Shown: positions 46,158-55,832 of the stretch, piece after piece
Layout of the letters: every line of letters begins with the position of its first letter
Position numbering within the stretch: the stretch's first letter is position 1
Origin: JBBDYG01 sp040901765
GTDB lineage: Bacteria > Planctomycetota > Planctomycetia > Pirellulales > Lacipirellulaceae
Length of the DNA stretch: 64,000 bases
Assembly (NCBI GenBank): GCA_040901765.1
Contig: JBBDYG010000097.1
Location: forward strand, 19,987 to 83,986
Reading direction: 5' to 3'
Notes under the pieces: model-generated
The model's input: the letters and a program-made list of their open reading frames with translations, nothing else
What the model was told of the DNA's origin: nothing
Database searches by the model: none
Program-made: the position numbers and the translations under genes

Positions 46158-46946
46158 CGCTCGTCATCCTCCAGAGTCCACGAAATAGGGGACTCTTGTA
46201 AACCGCGTGTAGCGTAACCCCGGAGTCGCCCTCGAAAGGCGCGCTTGTCCGTTCCCATGATCTTAAGGGATGTGCTTCCAGATACAATGAGATTCCCGAG
46301 AGAAGCCGGCAATTAGAGATATTGCAACACTCTAGCCGTCTGAAGCAGCGAAGCCCCGAAAGTGAAGCGTGATCATTGAATTGTCGCGGCTCGAACGGTT
46401 ACGAGCCTTCAGTTATCCGAGTCTGAAGGACTCGAATCGGACAGCCCAGGGCGAAGCCCTCGTTGTACTACACAAGTCGCAAATAGGATTTTCATCGCGA
46501 TCGTTGGGTGTTTTTACGCCAAGGGCGTTGCGCCCTCCAGCCCAGGGTTGCGCAGCTACCCTGGGTTGACTGACTCTGTGCATGCTTTACCCCAACGGGG
46601 TTACGCCGGAGGCCGTAACCCCGTTGGGGTAAATGCGACCAAATTCGGCATGGAACCCAGGGTAGTCCGCTGCGGCGGACAACCCTGGGCTGGAGGGCGT
46701 AACCGCTTCGCGGTAGGAAAGCAGAAGTTGTGTAGAACAACGAGGGCGAAGCCTTGGGGACGGATGGAATTGAAAGGGCCAACCCTAAAGTTGCGGAACC
46801 GAAGTGAACGCGACGCCGCCCTTTCAGGGCTTCGAGATTATGTTGACTCGTGACCCAGGGCTGCGCCCTGGGCTATCCGATTTCGGCCTTTCAGGCCGAA
46901 ACATGACGCTTCGATCTCGAAACGCTCGTCCATCGCCCGCTCGGAA
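46158..46946. other. Repeat-rich intergenic region between two giant genes
   Basis: No gene is supported in 790 bp. It contains two copies of the CCCAGGGC repeat family (about 46420-46463 and 46816-46900) and the nested palindrome at 46531-46699. The promoter of the 2990-residue TPR gene should lie near 46160-46260. Confidence 0.6.
46531..46699. repeat. Large nested palindrome (three stacked perfect stems)
   Basis: Outer arms 46531-46550/46680-46699 pair over 20 bp, inner arms 46557-46567/46654-46664 over 11 bp (TACCCTGGGTT), and core arms 46586-46604/46615-46633 over 19 bp (TTTACCCCAACGGGGTTAC), all perfect. The loop at the centre is GCCGGAGGCC, itself a palindrome-like element. The RNA could fold into one long, interrupted hairpin. 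Confidence 0.9.
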
Positions 46947-49900
46947 TTAATCCGCAGAAAACTCAGAGACCAGCATCGCCTCAAACGCTGGTTCACTTTC
47001 ATCCGGCGTCTCTTCCTCATCGTACACAAATGCTGAGGAAGAAACGTCCGCATCGCTCTCCGCGTCGGCAAGGAGATCTGACAACAGCAATAGCGCCTTA
47101 CCGTGTTGTGGAATAAGCGGCTTGTCCCCACCGCTGGCACGCAGCGGCTTCAGCGTAATCCGTGGTTGATCGAACAGCGCAAACGCCGCATCGACCGCAC
47201 TCGCCCCTCGCTCCTCGACGCTCGCTCCTGCCCCCAACGTCTCGCCGTAGTCCGCGGTCCATACGCCGTAGTCCGCCTCGTCGATCACGCCGTTGGAGTC
47301 GTCGCCGTTGGCGCGCAGGTCGGTCGTGCTGCCGAGCGTGTCGCGCCACGCGGTAAAGTCCCCCACATTCACCTTGCCATCGAAGTTGTAGTCGCCGGGA
47401 AGCGGATTCGGCTGCGATTCGAACGCGCCGATGTCGATGCGGCCGCCGTGGACTCGCGACCAAGGCGCGCCACGCTGATCGTGCAAGGGGACGCCGTTCA
47501 TGCCGGCAACTGTCGCGGGATCGCCGGAGTTGATTGCCGGGCTGCTGGGGAGAAGGGCGTGGGTTTGCGTGGGGCCGCCGTTGTGGGCCAATGGGCTCAG
47601 CAACGGGTCGATTGCTCCGTACACCGGCCCGCCGATCAGGTTGCCATTGGCATCGGGCGACCCCACCGGCGCCTCCAACAGGGCAGTGTGCTGATTGTGG
47701 CCGATCAAGCTGTACACAATGTTTGCATTGACGCCCCCTAAGCTCAGGTCAGGTCCAAACGCGCCTGAATTTGTTGCCACAATTGAGCCGCTCAGGTTCA
47801 GGGAGTTGCCGCTGAAAAAAATACCGCCTCCTCTGCCGTTGGGAGAGGGCACCGCGTTCGCTACGATTGTCGAGAAAGCAATTTTGACGGGACTCGTTCC
47901 GCCGGCGCAATAAATCGCGCCACCTTGCAGCGCAGAATTGTCGCTGAGCGTGCTGTTGGTCAAAGTCACTGCGCTCTGCGCAAGAATACCTCCACCACTC
48001 CCAGCGTTCGCGGAGTTTGCGATGATTGTGCTGCCGAGTACAGTCAAACTCCCGCTGACGTACATGCCTCCACCGGAGTACAAAGTTGCGGCGTTGCGAG
48101 CAATGACACTGTTCATTACCGTTACTGCTCCAAAGGCAAGGATTCCTCCTCCACCTTGTGCCTCGTTATCACCAACAACGTCGTTGTTCAAAGTTAGGGA
48201 TCCGAACGTGTAGATGCCACCTCCAAAACCCGCCGCAGAATTGTCGGAAATCACACTGCCGTCGAGAGCGATGGTGCTCCTGGACCCGGAGATCGCTATG
48301 CCGCCTCCGTTGCCCTGCAACGCCGAGTTTCCGGCAATCGTGCAGCCGCTTATGGTAGTCGCGGCGTAATTATTGGAAATCCCACCGCCACTGCCAGATG
48401 CCGTGTTGCCACTCACGGTGCAATCGACTAACGACAACGGACCGAAGCTACGTATGCCACCACCGTTTGTGGCAAAGTTGCCACAGATTGTACTTCCCAC
48501 AACTGCGAGACCCTCTAACGATAAAATGGCTCCGCCGCCGTCGGCGACATCGCCTCCCGTGAGCGTCAGACCGGAAATGGCGACCGATATTTTGGTCGAA
48601 GTGTCTCCATCGTCGATGCCGAATACTCGGCTACCGTTTCCCGAATCGGGCGACCTGTCATTACCACTGGCGTCGACCGTCAGCAATTCATTGCCGAGTC
48701 CATTAATAGTTAGCAAATCGGTAATTGTCAGATCGCCACGCGTCAGAACAATGACTGCTGGACCCTGAGATGTAAGAGATGGAGCGAACGTGATCACCTG
48801 CGCTGAACCAACATCTCCGTTCGCCATCCCAATCGCCTCGCGCAGCGACAAGTGACCGCTGGAGAAATTGCCATCGCTTTCATCCGCTAACGAATCGACA
48901 ACGTAATTTACCAACGGCAATGTTTGCCTTTCGTATGCGCCGATGTCGATTCTTCCGCCGAATACTCGGATGAAAGGTGCATCACGCTGATCGAATTGCG
49001 GCAGGCCGCCGGCCCCAGCACTTGCGTTCGGGTCGCCAGTGTTGAGTGCTGGGCTGCCGGGCAAGAGTGCAAGCGTCCTCATTAGTCCGCCATTGTCCGC
49101 AAGAGGGCCCAGCTTGGGATCGATCATCGATTGAAAAGTTGAGCCACCGACCAAGTTGCCGTCAGCATCCGGCGACCCCACTGGAGCAGGTGCGAGACCG
49201 CTTCCGGAATGGTTGCCAATTACGCTGAACCGCGCGTGGATCGATGCCCCCAGTAATCCCGTTGCGTCCGTCCCAGATTCGGCAAAATTGCCGGCAACAA
49301 TCGACCCTTCAAGCGACAATGCGCCAGAGTCCATGAACACACCGCCTCCGGCCCCAGACGATTGATTTCTGTAGATCGTCGATTGCGAAACGGTTGTGCT
49401 TGAACCACGGCACCAGATTCCGCCAGCCAACGATGTGGCAGTGTTCTGACTTACGGTCGCATTTGAGAGCTGGATTGAGCCCAGCGCGGTAATTCCGCCA
49501 CCCGAACGACTCGCGATGTTACTTGCAATCGTGCTGGACACGACGGTAAGGTCGCCATAACAATACGCGCCACCGCCATTTTGAGCCGCTTGATTTGAAC
49601 TCACTGTGGTGTTAATTAACGACAATGCACCGGAAGAGATAATTCCGCCACCGTTGGAACCCGTTGCGGTGTTGCCGGTTATTCGACTGTCTCGTACCGT
49701 GAGGGAACCACCGCACGTTATGCCGCCAGCTTGATACGCTAGGTTTCCTGTTACAACACATCCGGTGATGGTTGCGGCACCCGCCGAGTCAACACCGCCA
49801 CCTGAACGGTACGCGCTGTTGTTACTGACAACAGTTTTGGTCAGGGAGATAGAACCTGGGCCCCGTACGACGATTCCACCGCCGCGGTCACCGGCGATGT

Positions 49901-51503
49901 TATCGCTGATAGTGCTGTCGCTGATTTGCGCGCTGCCCAGACAGTAAATCCCGCCTCCACTGCTGTTTCGATCGGCTGCCGCGTTACCGCTAATGGTACT
50001 ACGGTCAATCGAAAGATTGCCCTTTGTGAATAGGCCACCCCCCCCGTCAGATGTAGTGGAATTCCCTGTGATCGTGCTAGTTGTGATCGTGGCAGACGAC
50101 TCGACATAGATGCCACCTCCATCGCCGTTCGCAATGTTTCCAAAGACCGTGCTCTGATTCATTATCAAACTCTTGCAGTCGATCCCTCCGCCATCCGAAA
50201 CACTGCCTAAGGCGCTGTTTCCATAGACAGCGCTTTGATTGACTATCACGCTTTGCGCGGAGATCCCTCCACCGCCAGCAGCGATTCCGACCGTGTGGTT
50301 TCCGGAGACCGTGCTTTGATTGAGTGTGACGTTTGTAGCGTAGACCCCGCCGCCATCCGAAAGGTCTCCGGACGTAGAGTTTCCGCTGACAATTGAGTCA
50401 TTCAATGCTCTCAGAGTCTTGCAATAGATCCCTCCCCCTTTTGAAATGCTTCCCGAGGTGCTATTACCGGAGACCGTGCTATGATCGAGCGTCACGGTGA
50501 GAGCGTAGATCCCACCGCCATGAGCAATGTGACCTGAAATGGAGTTGCCGCTGACAATTGAGTTGTTCAGCGTAACAGTAAACCCGTTTATGCCTCCACC
50601 GTCCCCCTGAGTACGAGAGTTACCACTCACGACGCCGTCTGTGATCGACACGTTTGGTCCGAAGATTCCACCATCGCGATTATCGCGCACGATGCCGCCA
50701 ATCATATCTACTCGACCACTTGAGGAAGAAACTCCTCGTCTCAAATTCGCAGATATCGTTGTCGACGTAAGCGTCACGTCACCGTTCGCCTTGACGCCGA
50801 TTGCGCTGTTCCCGGTGACTGTGCTTCCATTTAGCGTTACGTCGTTGTGGCAGAGAATTCCATTGCCCGTGTTGTTGCTGATCACTGTGTCAACAAGTGT
50901 TAGAGGGCCCGCGGAAAAGACTCCGCCGCCGCCCGCGGAGTCGCCCGTGGTTCCGCACTTATCGACGACACAGTTTATGAGCGTTAGGGAGCCGATCGTT
51001 GACGACCGAAGAGCACCACCGGCATATTCTTGTTCGTATCCGACGCCGCTAGTTTTACCTTCGGTCAGAGCGAGACTGGAGATTGTATAGTCACCGGTAT
51101 TGGCCGTGATGTTGAAAATGCGCGACTGCTGCTGGGCGTCGATCGTCAAAAGATTGGCACCTGGACCGGTTATCGTCAGAACATCCGTGATCGCCAGCTC
51201 GCCGCCAGTGAGCAAAATCTTCGCCGGACCAGTAGAGGTCAGCGAGGGAGCGAACTCAATCGTGTCCGCTCCCCCAACAAGATTAGTCGCAAAGATCGCC
51301 TCGCGAAGCGAGATTGCACCATCGTTGAAATCGACCGCGTCGTCCAGCGTGTCAACGGTCACAACCGCCAGCAGCCGGCGGTCTTCCAGCGGTTCAAACC
51401 GCAAACAGCGGTGGTTGATAGACAATGCAGCGCGGCTCTTAATGCGTTTGGCCTTTGGAAACTGCCGCGAGGCAGCGCGTCGGGAGGGGGTTCTCCTGAA
51501 CAT
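46947..51503 (-). CDS. Giant exported right-handed beta-helix protein with dockerin-like C-terminus
   Basis: A 1518-residue surface or secreted protein. ATG 51503 has GGAG nine bases upstream. Residues about 35-46 carry the planctomycete N-terminal motif FEPLEDRRLLA. Two homologous halves follow: each opens with a VDTLDD/VDSLAD...SLREAI block (about 49 and 868), continues with many short repeats of the GGGIYC..VTLNQSTVSGN type that build a parallel beta-helix, and ends with SPDA(D/N)GNL(V/I)GG then GGRIDIGAYE/FE (choice-of-anchor-Q-like). Residues about 1368-1430 hold two dockerin-like EF-hand repeats (GDYNFDGKVNVGDF and SNGVIDEADYGVW). The tail is acidic. A polysaccharide-binding or adhesive role is inferred. 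Confidence 0.9.
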   Translation of the reverse strand: MFRRTPSRRAASRQFPKAKRIKSRAALSINHRCLRFEPLEDRRLLAVVTVDTLDDAVDFNDGAISLREAIFATNLVGGADTIEFAPSLTSTGPAKILLTGGELAITDVLTITGPGANLLTIDAQQQSRIFNITANTGDYTISSLALTEGKTSGVGYEQEYAGGALRSSTIGSLTLINCVVDKCGTTGDSAGGGGVFSAGPLTLVDTVISNNTGNGILCHNDVTLNGSTVTGNSAIGVKANGDVTLTSTTISANLRRGVSSSSGRVDMIGGIVRDNRDGGIFGPNVSITDGVVSGNSRTQGDGGGINGFTVTLNNSIVSGNSISGHIAHGGGIYALTVTLDHSTVSGNSTSGSISKGGGIYCKTLRALNDSIVSGNSTSGDLSDGGGVYATNVTLNQSTVSGNHTVGIAAGGGGISAQSVIVNQSAVYGNSALGSVSDGGGIDCKSLIMNQSTVFGNIANGDGGGIYVESSATITTSTITGNSTTSDGGGGLFTKGNLSIDRSTISGNAAADRNSSGGGIYCLGSAQISDSTISDNIAGDRGGGIVVRGPGSISLTKTVVSNNSAYRSGGGVDSAGAATITGCVVTGNLAYQAGGITCGGSLTVRDSRITGNTATGSNGGGIISSGALSLINTTVSSNQAAQNGGGAYCYGDLTVVSSTIASNIASRSGGGITALGSIQLSNATVSQNTATSLAGGIWCRGSSTTVSQSTIYRNQSSGAGGGVFMDSGALSLEGSIVAGNFAESGTDATGLLGASIHARFSVIGNHSGSGLAPAPVGSPDADGNLVGGSTFQSMIDPKLGPLADNGGLMRTLALLPGSPALNTGDPNASAGAGGLPQFDQRDAPFIRVFGGRIDIGAYERQTLPLVNYVVDSLADESDGNFSSGHLSLREAIGMANGDVGSAQVITFAPSLTSQGPAVIVLTRGDLTITDLLTINGLGNELLTVDASGNDRSPDSGNGSRVFGIDDGDTSTKISVAISGLTLTGGDVADGGGAILSLEGLAVVGSTICGNFATNGGGIRSFGPLSLVDCTVSGNTASGSGGGISNNYAATTISGCTIAGNSALQGNGGGIAISGSRSTIALDGSVISDNSAAGFGGGIYTFGSLTLNNDVVGDNEAQGGGGILAFGAVTVMNSVIARNAATLYSGGGMYVSGSLTVLGSTIIANSANAGSGGGILAQSAVTLTNSTLSDNSALQGGAIYCAGGTSPVKIAFSTIVANAVPSPNGRGGGIFFSGNSLNLSGSIVATNSGAFGPDLSLGGVNANIVYSLIGHNQHTALLEAPVGSPDANGNLIGGPVYGAIDPLLSPLAHNGGPTQTHALLPSSPAINSGDPATVAGMNGVPLHDQRGAPWSRVHGGRIDIGAFESQPNPLPGDYNFDGKVNVGDFTAWRDTLGSTTDLRANGDDSNGVIDEADYGVWTADYGETLGAGASVEERGASAVDAAFALFDQPRITLKPLRASGGDKPLIPQHGKALLLLSDLLADAESDADVSSSAFVYDEEETPDESEPAFEAMLVSEFSAD

Positions 51504-51955
51504 GGTTGATTGCTCCGTGGAAAAATAGGAATAACAGGAATGAAAACATCGGTCCGGCTGGCGCGAACGACGACGAGACCCGATCGACCAATAGGTTCGG
51601 GGACCAAGTCGTGCGCCTCCGGCGAACGAAGGAAAGAATGCGAAGCGAAGGATGAATTGGGCGACGAGACCGTTATGAACGGTCGCTGAAATCTGATGGG
51701 CCAATGATTGCGTAAGGCTCGTCGAAGGCAAACGCGAGCCCACAGCCATACCAGAATGGCCGGCCCAAAACAGAAGCGGTGCGCGAAATCGACCATGCTC
51801 TCGACCGCGTTTGATTGCCCCACGGTGGCCCGTCGCAGCAAACCGTTTGCAGTGTATCAGATGCGCTCGGGACAGGCAAATGATTTCCATTCGGGTGGCG
51901 GCGAGCAGCAGCGACACTCAGCCAATTGCTCATGCGGGCGCAACCCTGGCTTCCA
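51504..51955. other. Intergenic region upstream of the giant beta-helix gene
   Basis: About 450 bp without a supported gene. It should hold the promoter of the beta-helix gene and the 3' end of the sigma-54 activator transcript. No -24/-12 element was found on the minus strand here. Confidence 0.4.
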
Positions 51956-53482
51956 CTACCTCGGCGCGTCCGTAATCCTGCGTTTCACGGTGCGGCGGTC
52001 CAGGCCGAGCCGTTCGGCGGTTCCTTCGTAAGTACCTTCTTGGCGATGCACCCAGCGGCAGTAGTGAGTGAGCAGAGCATCGGCGGTGAGCGAGCCGCGC
52101 TCGGCTTCGGCGAGCCATTCGATGGCGACGTCATCGCGACCTTCACGGGGTCGCCGCGGGTGATACTCACCACGGACCAGACAATTTCGCACGCATTGCT
52201 CGAGCTCGCGCATATTCCCCGGCCATGGGTAATCGCGACCGAGATGCGTTTCGATCCACTGTTCAACTTCCCGCGCAAGTTCCTCGGCGTCGTCGCCGGC
52301 GATCCATTGAGCAGCAAATAGCACGAGATTGTGCAGATCGTCGGGCGTGTCGGCCAACTGCTCGCGGAGCGGCGTGGTGGTGATTAAATCGGAACAAAGC
52401 CGATAGTACAAATCCTCACGGAACCGGCCGGCGTGCATTTCATCGGCCAGATCGCGGTTCGTGGCGGCGATCAGTTTGCCTTGAAAGTGCCTCGTCTGCG
52501 TTTCTCCGACGCGCGAAAATGTTCGCGCCTGCACGACGCGCAGCATCTTCACCTGGATCGACCGATCCAGTTCGCCGATCTCGTCCAGAAACACGGTGCC
52601 TAGCGGTTTGCATTGTTCGAGCCATCCCGTGCGGTCCGTCGAGGCGCCCGTGAAAGAACCTTTCGAATGACCGAACAACTCCGACTCAATGAGCGTCGGC
52701 GACAAAGCCGAAAGGTTAACCGCGTAAAACGAGCCGAGAAAGTCGTCGGTGAAGCTGGCCTTCTTCTCGTCGAATGGGATGTAGCGCGACAGTCCCACCG
52801 CGCGGGCCACAAGCTCCTTGCCCGTTCCCGAGGGGCCTGAGATCAACGTGGAGATGTCGCTCATGCGGCAGTAAAGCGAGCGGCGGTAGCGACGCAGGTC
52901 GTGCGTGAAGATCGATTGCCAAACGGCCGCACGCAGCCGCGCGGTGGGCAGCGACTGACCCACGATAAAGTCGAAGATGTGATGGAACGCGCGGCGAATT
53001 TGGAAGAAGCCCGCGAAGACGTGCGCAGCGTCGTAATTGCTCGGCAATGGCCGGTCGGGAATTGATAGATAGTGCTCGAATGCTCGCTTGAAGTCGGGCC
53101 AAAACGCAACCTTCGCCGGCGCGCCAGCCTCCAATGTCTGCTCAAGTACCGAGTAGAGTTGCGGTCGGAATCGGTCGTAGAGCATGTACAGTGCGACATC
53201 TTCATAAAGCTCAAGCGCTGCCGGGTTAGCCCGCTGGCCGTTTGCGAGCGCAGCGCGGGTGGAATCGATAATCGCACTCGCTCGCGCGGCGAGACGCTCG
53301 AGATTTGGCTGGACATCGTCGACGTCGGACCGTCGGCTCCACACGAGGGAACGACCTGGCTCGAATTGCTCACCGAGCGCTTCGCGTTCGAGTTGGATGC
53401 GATCGGGCAAGAAAGGGTTGGCGAACGCGACTCGCGCGACGGCTTCGAGGAATCGTTGATCGGCGGTGGAGAAGAGTGCCAT
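51956..53482 (-). CDS. Sigma-54-dependent transcriptional activator (bacterial enhancer-binding protein)
   Basis: A 508-residue AAA+ activator. The Walker A motif is GPSGTGKEL (near 216), the sigma-54 contact loop is GHSKGSFTGAS (GAFTGA variant GSFTGA, near 275), Walker B is GTVFLDEIGELD (near 295), and the sensor region WPGNMRELEQCVRNC leads to a C-terminal HTH (YEGTAERLGLDRRTVKRRI). The N-terminal about 190 residues are helical and are not a response-regulator receiver, PAS or GAF domain that I recognise; FAGFFQIRRAFHHIFDFIVG is a notable stretch. ATG 53482 is chosen; ATG 53512 is possible. It is divergent from the VIT-VWA gene, which has a strong sigma-54 promoter, so it is the likely activator. 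Confidence 0.92.
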   Translation of the reverse strand: MALFSTADQRFLEAVARVAFANPFLPDRIQLEREALGEQFEPGRSLVWSRRSDVDDVQPNLERLAARASAIIDSTRAALANGQRANPAALELYEDVALYMLYDRFRPQLYSVLEQTLEAGAPAKVAFWPDFKRAFEHYLSIPDRPLPSNYDAAHVFAGFFQIRRAFHHIFDFIVGQSLPTARLRAAVWQSIFTHDLRRYRRSLYCRMSDISTLISGPSGTGKELVARAVGLSRYIPFDEKKASFTDDFLGSFYAVNLSALSPTLIESELFGHSKGSFTGASTDRTGWLEQCKPLGTVFLDEIGELDRSIQVKMLRVVQARTFSRVGETQTRHFQGKLIAATNRDLADEMHAGRFREDLYYRLCSDLITTTPLREQLADTPDDLHNLVLFAAQWIAGDDAEELAREVEQWIETHLGRDYPWPGNMRELEQCVRNCLVRGEYHPRRPREGRDDVAIEWLAEAERGSLTADALLTHYCRWVHRQEGTYEGTAERLGLDRRTVKRRITDAPR

Positions 53483-53517
53483 GCTGCGTCTCGCTTGAGG
53501 TTTGACGAACATTTAAT

Positions 53518-53573
53518 GTACACGAAGCAGACATTGAGTGTACTTGCGATTTGCATCGAGACGTTTTACGCAA
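53518..53573. promoter_or_regulatory. Candidate activator binding sites (inverted repeats)
   Basis: GTACAC (53518-53523) and GTGTAC (53538-53543) form an inverted repeat with a 14-bp spacer; TTGCG (53544-53548) and CGCAA (53569-53573) form a second. They lie 60-115 bp upstream of the -24 element, where sigma-54 activators normally bind, and right next to the activator's own start. Confidence 0.5.
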
Positions 53574-53632
53574 GCTGAGAGAAACTCCATAACATCTTAT
53601 TTAGCAATCACTTAGACGGTCCGCTTCTCCTT

Positions 53633-53648
53633 TGGCCCGTTCCTTGCA
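53633..53648 (+). promoter_or_regulatory. Sigma-54 (-24/-12) promoter of the VIT-VWA gene
   Basis: The 16 bases read TGGCCCGTTCCTTGCA, against the consensus TGGCACG-N4-TTGCA: one mismatch, with the invariant GG and GC ten bases apart. It lies 50 bp upstream of the VIT-VWA start codon and points toward it. A start of transcription near 53660 is expected. Confidence 0.85.
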
Positions 53649-53698
53649 AAGGTCGCGATGCGATTCTTCCCCCCTTCCTTGAAAAGGAGAAAGCGAAC

Positions 53699-55819
53699 AT
53701 GAACCTTCCAGTGAAACGATGGTTTGCCGCGGTGGTCGCGGTTGCGGCTGGCTTGCTGGTCGCCTTACCGGCCGGGGCCGCCGGCCTGTTGATCGCCGAC
53801 GGTGGTTTCGGCGGCGTGCTCGAAATCAAAGAGCAAAACGTACAGGTCACGATCAACAACGGCATCGCCGTGACCGAAATCGACCAAGTGTTTGTGAACA
53901 CCGAGGACCGCCAAGTCGAGGCGCTCTACACCTTTCCCGTGCCGAAGGGCGCTAGCGTGAGCAACTTCAGCATGTGGATCGGCGGCAAGGAGATGATTGG
54001 AGAGGTGGTCGAGAAAGAACGTGCCCGGCAGATCTACGAAAGCTACAAAGAGACGCGGCGCGATCCGGGACTGTTGGAACAAGTGGACTACAAGCGATTC
54101 GAGATGCGAATTTTTCCAATCCCGGCAGGCGCCGAGCAGCGCGTGAAGCTTGCGTACTATCAGGAGCTTGACTCGGACCACGATTGGGCGACCTACGTGT
54201 ATCCGCTCGCCACGGTAACGCGATCGGGGATCGACCAGAAGACGACGGGACACTTCGCCCTTACGCTGGACGTGAAGAGCGAGGTGCCGATTGCGGCGAT
54301 GGAAAGCCCGTCGCATGGCGACAAGACCGTCATCGCGAAGAACGGTGAAAGCTATTGGCGAGCCAGCTTGGAAAACCCCGCGGGTTCGCTCGACTGCGAC
54401 GTGGTGCTGGCGTACCAGTGCGAGCGGGCGAAAACCGGCTTCGACGTGATCACGTCGAAGGAAGCGGGCAAGCCTGGTGTGTTTCAGCTTTCGCTCACCA
54501 CCGGCAAGGAACTGGAGGCAATGAACCAGGGTATGGACTACGTGTTCGTGCTCGATGTTTCGGGCAGTATGGGGTTCGACGGTAAGCTGCTGCTGTCGCG
54601 CGAGTCGCTGCAAAGCTTCATCGAGTCGCTCGGACCAGAGGACCGGTTTGAGTTGATTGCATTCAACATCGCGCCCCATACGCTATTTAACGAAGTGCGG
54701 CCCGCCAGCGAGGAGAATCTCAAGCAGGCAGCCGCGTTTATGGAGTCGCAACGGGCCATGGGCGGCACCGTGCTCCGCCCGGCCCTCGACACGGCCTACC
54801 GTTATCAGAATCCCGATCGAACGCTCAATGTGGTCGTGCTTTCCGACGGAATGACTGAGCAGTCGGAGCAGACCGAGTTGATCGGTTTGATCAACCAGCG
54901 TCCGTCCGGAGCGCGGGTATTTTGCATCGGCGTCGGCAATGAGGTGAATCGTCCACTGCTCGCGCAGCTTGCAAACGAGGCGGGTGGTTTGGCAGCGTTT
55001 GTCTCGCCCGGCGACGATTTTGAGCGGCAAGCCCAAGCGTTTCGCCGCAAGCTCACGAAGCCCGCGGTGAGCAATCTAAAAGTGTCGTTCGAGGGCGGCG
55101 ATGTATACGATGTCGAACCGGCCCAGTGGCCGAACCTGTTTCACGGTGTACCGCTTCGCATGTACGGCCGATATGGCGAACCCGGCATTACCAAGGTAAC
55201 GGTCACGGGCGACGTCCAAGGTCAACCGTTCGAAGAAACGATAGACGTTGAGTTGCCCGCCCAGGACGATGCGAATCCAGAGATCGAACGGATGTGGGCT
55301 TGGAAACACGTCGACCAGTTGCTCGCATCGGCGCGACAGCGGGGCGAGACCGCTTCGGTTGTCGATGAGATCGTGAAGCTCTGCGAAGAGTTTGCAATTG
55401 TCAGCGAGTACGCGTCGTTCATCGTGCTCGAGAACGACGGGGAGTATCAACGCTGGAAGATCGAGCGCAAAAACCTCCAACGGCTCGAGCGTGATCGCAC
55501 GGCCCAAGCGCAGGTCAAGAAGCAACTCGAAGTGCTTCGCAACGAGGCACTATCGAAGCTCGGCCCGGCCGGCGACAGCGGATCTCAACTAGCAACGAAG
55601 GCGCCGCAACCGCTGACGCCATCGCTCGACCAAGCGCCCTCCGCGCCCACGGCGTCGAATCCGAATCCGCCTACCAACCGCGGTTTCGATATCGATCTTC
55701 CTGGCGGATCGGGCGGCGGAGCGATCGACCCGCTCTCGGCCGCAATCGGTCTGGGCGTGGCCGGCGCTTCCGCACTTGCCGCGAGGCGACGAAAACAGGC
55801 CGCTAAGGCCGCCGAGTAA
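53699..55819 (+). CDS. Exported VIT-VWA protein with GlyGly-CTERM-like sorting tail
   Basis: A 706-residue protein. AAGGAG lies eight bases before the ATG. After a signal peptide (about 1-27) come a VIT domain (about 28-160, with FPVPKGASVSNFSMWIGG), a linking beta region, and a VWA domain (about 280-440) whose metal site DVSGSMG is intact. A charged helical stretch and a Pro-rich linker follow. The C-terminus has a Gly-rich patch (DLPGGSGGGAID, near 662), a hydrophobic segment (AAIGLGVAGASALAA) and RRRK, the layout of GlyGly-CTERM tails cut by rhombosortases. A rhombosortase-like gene follows. Related VIT-VWA proteins are surface proteins that often have their own dedicated sorting enzyme. 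Confidence 0.9.
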   Translation: MNLPVKRWFAAVVAVAAGLLVALPAGAAGLLIADGGFGGVLEIKEQNVQVTINNGIAVTEIDQVFVNTEDRQVEALYTFPVPKGASVSNFSMWIGGKEMIGEVVEKERARQIYESYKETRRDPGLLEQVDYKRFEMRIFPIPAGAEQRVKLAYYQELDSDHDWATYVYPLATVTRSGIDQKTTGHFALTLDVKSEVPIAAMESPSHGDKTVIAKNGESYWRASLENPAGSLDCDVVLAYQCERAKTGFDVITSKEAGKPGVFQLSLTTGKELEAMNQGMDYVFVLDVSGSMGFDGKLLLSRESLQSFIESLGPEDRFELIAFNIAPHTLFNEVRPASEENLKQAAAFMESQRAMGGTVLRPALDTAYRYQNPDRTLNVVVLSDGMTEQSEQTELIGLINQRPSGARVFCIGVGNEVNRPLLAQLANEAGGLAAFVSPGDDFERQAQAFRRKLTKPAVSNLKVSFEGGDVYDVEPAQWPNLFHGVPLRMYGRYGEPGITKVTVTGDVQGQPFEETIDVELPAQDDANPEIERMWAWKHVDQLLASARQRGETASVVDEIVKLCEEFAIVSEYASFIVLENDGEYQRWKIERKNLQRLERDRTAQAQVKKQLEVLRNEALSKLGPAGDSGSQLATKAPQPLTPSLDQAPSAPTASNPNPPTNRGFDIDLPGGSGGGAIDPLSAAIGLGVAGASALAARRRKQAAKAAE

Positions 55820-55832
55820 TTGTGCCTATCTC

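Noticed and set aside
46400..46860. Open frames in the repeat-rich gap
   Set aside because: They are translations of palindromic repeats, not proteins.
47800..51100. Possible CRISPR array from the many short repeats
   Set aside because: The repeats are degenerate codons of beta-helix coils (SGN/GGGI patterns) in one open frame, not identical repeats with unique spacers.
51504..51917. N-terminal extension of the giant beta-helix protein
   Set aside because: The upstream codons have no signal or domain; ATG 51503 has a good ribosome binding site and leads straight to the export-type N-terminus.
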